From: Bordetella sp. H567
GTDB lineage: Bacteria > Pseudomonadota > Gammaproteobacteria > Burkholderiales > Burkholderiaceae_B
Length of the DNA stretch: 64,000 nt
Direction of reading: 5' to 3'
NCBI RefSeq assembly: GCF_001704295.1
Contig: NZ_CP012334.1
Span: 3,050,084-3,114,083, forward strand
This document shows, piece after piece, positions 61,449 to 64,000 of this stretch. The translations under genes and the position numbers were made by a program. The notes below the pieces were generated by a model. That model did not search any database. It was not told where the DNA came from and worked only from the letters and a program-made list of their open reading frames with translations. Numbering within the stretch: the stretch's first letter is position 1; the number at the start of each line of letters is the position of its first letter.

Positions 61449-61839
61449 CCCGCCGGGGCGGCCTTGAATTAAGGCCTTCGGCGCCGAACCGGTGGCTCGT
61501 GCAGGGATTGCGCCGCGAACTACGGCCAATGCCACGCAAGCCACCGATATCGCATCACCGCGGGGTCGGGGCAGCGTCGGTTGCGTCCGGGCATGCTGGC
61601 AGAGGGCTAATAACCAGGGTTAACCCGATGTACGCCGTAGGCCTGCGACCGCCCTGTTACGTGCCTGCCAAGGGATGTGACGAATTACCGCCGGGATGGA
61701 CGAAATAGCACGATTTTCCCGGGACATGTAAGAAATATTTCCGTTATATAATCCGCCTCGCGAACTATTTCCGCATCCGCCGGCTTGAACGCTGTTGAAG
61801 CCACGCCACGCCATTCCACTCCGTATTCTGAAGTGCTCT
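61449..61839. other. Intergenic region with hairpin and -10 element
   Basis: This 391-nt space contains no gene I can support. GGCCTT-GAATT-AAGGCC at 61460-61476 could be a weak terminator for znuD. TATAAT at 61747-61752 matches the -10 consensus exactly; its -35 (ACATGT near 61724) is poor. An in-frame TTG at 61795 could be an earlier start for the NlpC gene. Confidence 0.5.
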
Positions 61840-62427
61840 ATGACGCCGCCGACGAGACGCTATTCTCTTTTCCGACTCCTCCTCCCCTCCACCCTGCTGA
61901 CCATCGCCCTCGCCACGCTGCCCGGCACTGCCGGCGCGATGATTTCGCCAGACGCCTTCGGCTCGCTGCAGGGCCTGTCCGCCACCGACCTGCCCACCGT
62001 TCCCTCGCTGCGCGACCGCGTCGTCGCGGCCGGCCTGGACGCCTTGGGCACCCGCTACCGCTGGGGCGGCGACGACCCCGATACAGGGTTCGATTGCAGC
62101 GGCCTGGTCACCTTTATCTATAAGGAAGTGGCCGGCCTGGACTTGCCGCGCCGTGCCCGCGACCAGCGGGCCGAAGGCCATGCCGTGAAAGCGACGCAGT
62201 TGCAGCCCGGCGATCTGGTCTTCTTCGGTATCCGCCGGAATAACCAGACTTCCCATGTAGGCATCTATATCGGCAACAACGAATTCGTCCACGCGCCTAC
62301 GCGCGGCGAAAAAGTCCGCATCGATACGCTGGACAGCGCCTACTGGTCCAAGCGATTCACCGGCGCGCGCCGCTACATCGCGCCCGGCGGCGACGCCCCT
62401 TTGGCCCTGGCGTCCAACTCGCGCTAG
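61840..62427 (+). CDS. NlpC/P60 family peptidoglycan hydrolase
   Basis: This exported C40 peptidase is 195 aa from the ATG at 61840. A signal peptide (LFRLLLPSTLLTIALATLPGTAGA) precedes the catalytic domain: Cys in TGFDCSGLVTFIY, His in SHVGIYIGNNEFVHAP. RWGGDDPDTGFDCSGL is typical of cell-wall gamma-D-glutamyl-meso-diaminopimelate hydrolases that cut peptide cross-links. The start is uncertain because no ribosome-binding site is clear. Confidence 0.87.
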   Translation: MTPPTRRYSLFRLLLPSTLLTIALATLPGTAGAMISPDAFGSLQGLSATDLPTVPSLRDRVVAAGLDALGTRYRWGGDDPDTGFDCSGLVTFIYKEVAGLDLPRRARDQRAEGHAVKATQLQPGDLVFFGIRRNNQTSHVGIYIGNNEFVHAPTRGEKVRIDTLDSAYWSKRFTGARRYIAPGGDAPLALASNSR

Positions 62428-62512
62428 CCACCGAAGCGCCCGCCCTGGCGGGGCCGGCGTGCTCGACCATGGCGGGCGGCAAGCACCTGCCCCGTCCCGG
62501 GCATTCCCCCGC

Positions 62513-63286
62513 CTAGCCGCGTCCCAGGAAGGGCATCTTGGTGGCCATGATGGTCATGAACTGCACGTTGGCGTCCAGCGGCAGCGCCACCATGGACGCC
62601 ACCGCTTCCGCCACATGCGCCACGTCCATGCGCGGTTCCGGACGTACGGTATGGTCCGGCTGCAGGACGCCCGCCACCATGCGCTCGGTCATCGGCGTCG
62701 CGGCATTGCCGATGTCGATCTGGCCACAGGCAATATCGTATTGACGGCAGTCCAGTGAAATCGACTTGGTCATGCCCGTCACCGCGTGCTTGGTCGAGGT
62801 GTAGGCGATCGAATAGGGTCGCGGCGCATGGGCCGAGATCGAACCGTTGTTGACGATGCGACCGCCACGCGGCTGCTGATCCTTCATGATGCGGATCGCC
62901 GCCTGGGCACACAGGAACATGCCCGTCAAGTTGGTATCGACCACGCTGCGCCAGGTCTCCACCGGCAATTCCTCGATGGGCACCGCCGGCGCGCCGCGGC
63001 CGGCGTTATTGAACAGCACGTCCACCCGCCCGAAAGCACGCTGCGCCTGGGCGAACAGATTGTGTACGGACACCTCGCTGCAGACATCGGTGGGCACCGC
63101 CAGGGCGCGCTGCGCATCCGCGCCGGCGGCGGCGCGCGTCTCCTCCAGCGCGTCCGGCCGCCGCCCCGCCAGCGCGACGCAGTAGCCTTCAGCCAGCAAT
63201 TGCAGGGCGACGGCGCGGCCAATGCCGCTTCCCGCGCCTGTCACAACCGCCACTTTGCCCTCGCCGCGCCTGCCGTTCTGATTCAT
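62513..63286 (-). CDS. Short-chain dehydrogenase/reductase
   Basis: This 257-aa oxidoreductase has the [10 protein letters not shown] nucleotide loop, NNAG, the catalytic Ser in [12 protein letters not shown], and YTSTKHA with Tyr and Lys. The Asn of the tetrad is in VDTNLTG. The Rossmann motif carries Arg after the second strand (AGRR), which favours NADP(H). The substrate is unknown. It is convergent with the NlpC gene and divergent from gmk. Confidence 0.9.
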   Translation of the reverse strand: MNQNGRRGEGKVAVVTGAGSGIGRAVALQLLAEGYCVALAGRRPDALEETRAAAGADAQRALAVPTDVCSEVSVHNLFAQAQRAFGRVDVLFNNAGRGAPAVPIEELPVETWRSVVDTNLTGMFLCAQAAIRIMKDQQPRGGRIVNNGSISAHAPRPYSIAYTSTKHAVTGMTKSISLDCRQYDIACGQIDIGNAATPMTERMVAGVLQPDHTVRPEPRMDVAHVAEAVASMVALPLDANVQFMTIMATKMPFLGRG

Positions 63287-63453
63287 GCCCGTCTCCCGTC
63301 GGAACCTGTAGGAAAATATCGGGCATCCTACTCCATGGCGCCAGCCTGCGACGATTTGTTATCCTTCAGCTCCTGCCTGCCGATTCCCGTTCGCGGCCCG
63401 ATGCCCGCGCCGGCCTCCAGGCAGACCGCCCGCCTTTTAGACTGCCGATCATC

Positions 63454-64000
63454 ATGCCCGCTTCCGCCGGAATCTCCGCCACGCCTGGAAATGTTTTTAT
63501 GGTCGTCGCGCCCAGCGGCGCGGGAAAGTCCAGCCTGGTCCGTGCGCTGCTTCAGCGCGACCCGGCAATCCGGCTGTCCGTTTCCTGCACCACGCGCGCG
63601 CCGCGGCCCGGCGAACAGGATGGCCGCGAGTACCGCTTCATCAGCGTTGCCGACTTCGAGCGCATGCGCGACGAACAGACGCTGCTGGAATGGGCCGAAG
63701 TGCATGGGAATTACTACGGCACGCCGGTCGACGGCATCGCCCAGGCCACCCGGCAGGGACACGACGTGCTCCTGGAGATCGACTGGCAGGGCGCGCGCCA
63801 GGTCCGGCAGCGCTTCCCGGCGGCGATCGGGATTTTCATCCTGCCCCCTTCCATCGACGAACTCGAAAGCCGCCTGAAGGCCCGTGGCCAGGATTCCGAC
63901 TACGTCATCGCACGCCGGCTGCTGGCGGCGGGCGGTGAAATCGCGCACGCGCCGGAATGCGAATATGTTATTATTAATCAAGAATTTAGCATCGCGTTGA
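63454..64000 (+). CDS. gmk: Guanylate kinase (3-prime truncated by the window edge)
   Basis: The 182 codons visible from the ATG at 63454 match guanylate kinase, which makes GDP from GMP and [21 protein letters not shown] is the P-loop, and [36 protein letters not shown] and the LID region [17 protein letters not shown] follow. About 25 residues are missing at the C-terminus. In this lineage yicC often precedes gmk; here 11.7 kb of other genes lie between. Confidence 0.95.
   Translation, partial: MPASAGISATPGNVFMVVAPSGAGKSSLVRALLQRDPAIRLSVSCTTRAPRPGEQDGREYRFISVADFERMRDEQTLLEWAEVHGNYYGTPVDGIAQATRQGHDVLLEIDWQGARQVRQRFPAAIGIFILPPSIDELESRLKARGQDSDYVIARRLLAAGGEIAHAPECEYVIINQEFSIAL

Overview
The window is 64 kb of GC-rich chromosome that reads as a betaproteobacterium of the Alcaligenaceae, most like Bordetella or Achromobacter. 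The evidence is two solitary Bug-type solute receptors, an oxyR-recG pair, the hemW-rdgB and rph-yicC housekeeping order, and glnA-ntrB-ntrC in one direction. No rRNA, tRNA, CRISPR array, integrase or transposase was seen. The genus is an inference; no 16S gene is present.

Layout. 0-15 kb: a GntR regulator, an AI-2E family permease, a TPR/ATP-grasp fusion protein, a complete [4Fe-4S] FNR regulator, a DksA/TraR-like gene with an FNR-type promoter, a MarR regulator, nitronate monooxygenase, a LysR gene broken by an amber codon, an iron alcohol dehydrogenase, an aconitase X with a repeat-expanded linker, AMP nucleosidase, a LivJ-like receptor and a small serine hydrolase. 15.4-18.9 kb: one very large gene of unknown family whose C-terminus carries EPIYA-type repeats, the best candidate here for an undescribed host-directed effector. 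18.9-22.5 kb: oxyR, recG, ridA. 22.5-36.9 kb: catabolic and transport genes (AtuA-type pair with Bug receptor, fpr, a second Bug receptor, an enolase-superfamily enzyme with LysR, the iron transporter fbpABC with a Fur-like box, a glycosylasparaginase and a Tat-exported solute receptor). 37-40 kb: two pirins and a divergent LysR. 40-51.7 kb: ntrC, ntrB, glnA (with sigma-54 promoter and NtrC box), hemW, rdgB, an EAL-CBS-GGDDF protein, a chemoreceptor, rph and yicC.

51.8-63.4 kb: a block lying between yicC and gmk, which are often close neighbours in this group. It holds a MoxR/DUF58/VWA cluster linked to an S1C serine protease with a pentapeptide repeat, a bestrophin-like channel, a Zur-box-controlled zinc uptake locus (small HCHVC protein plus ZnuD-like receptor), an NlpC/P60 hydrolase and an SDR enzyme. 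The window ends inside gmk.

Three metal and redox circuits can be read from DNA sites together with their regulators or targets: FNR (gene and box), NtrBC/sigma-54 at glnA, and Fur/Zur-like boxes before iron and zinc uptake genes. All sites were found by eye and none has been scored against a matrix.
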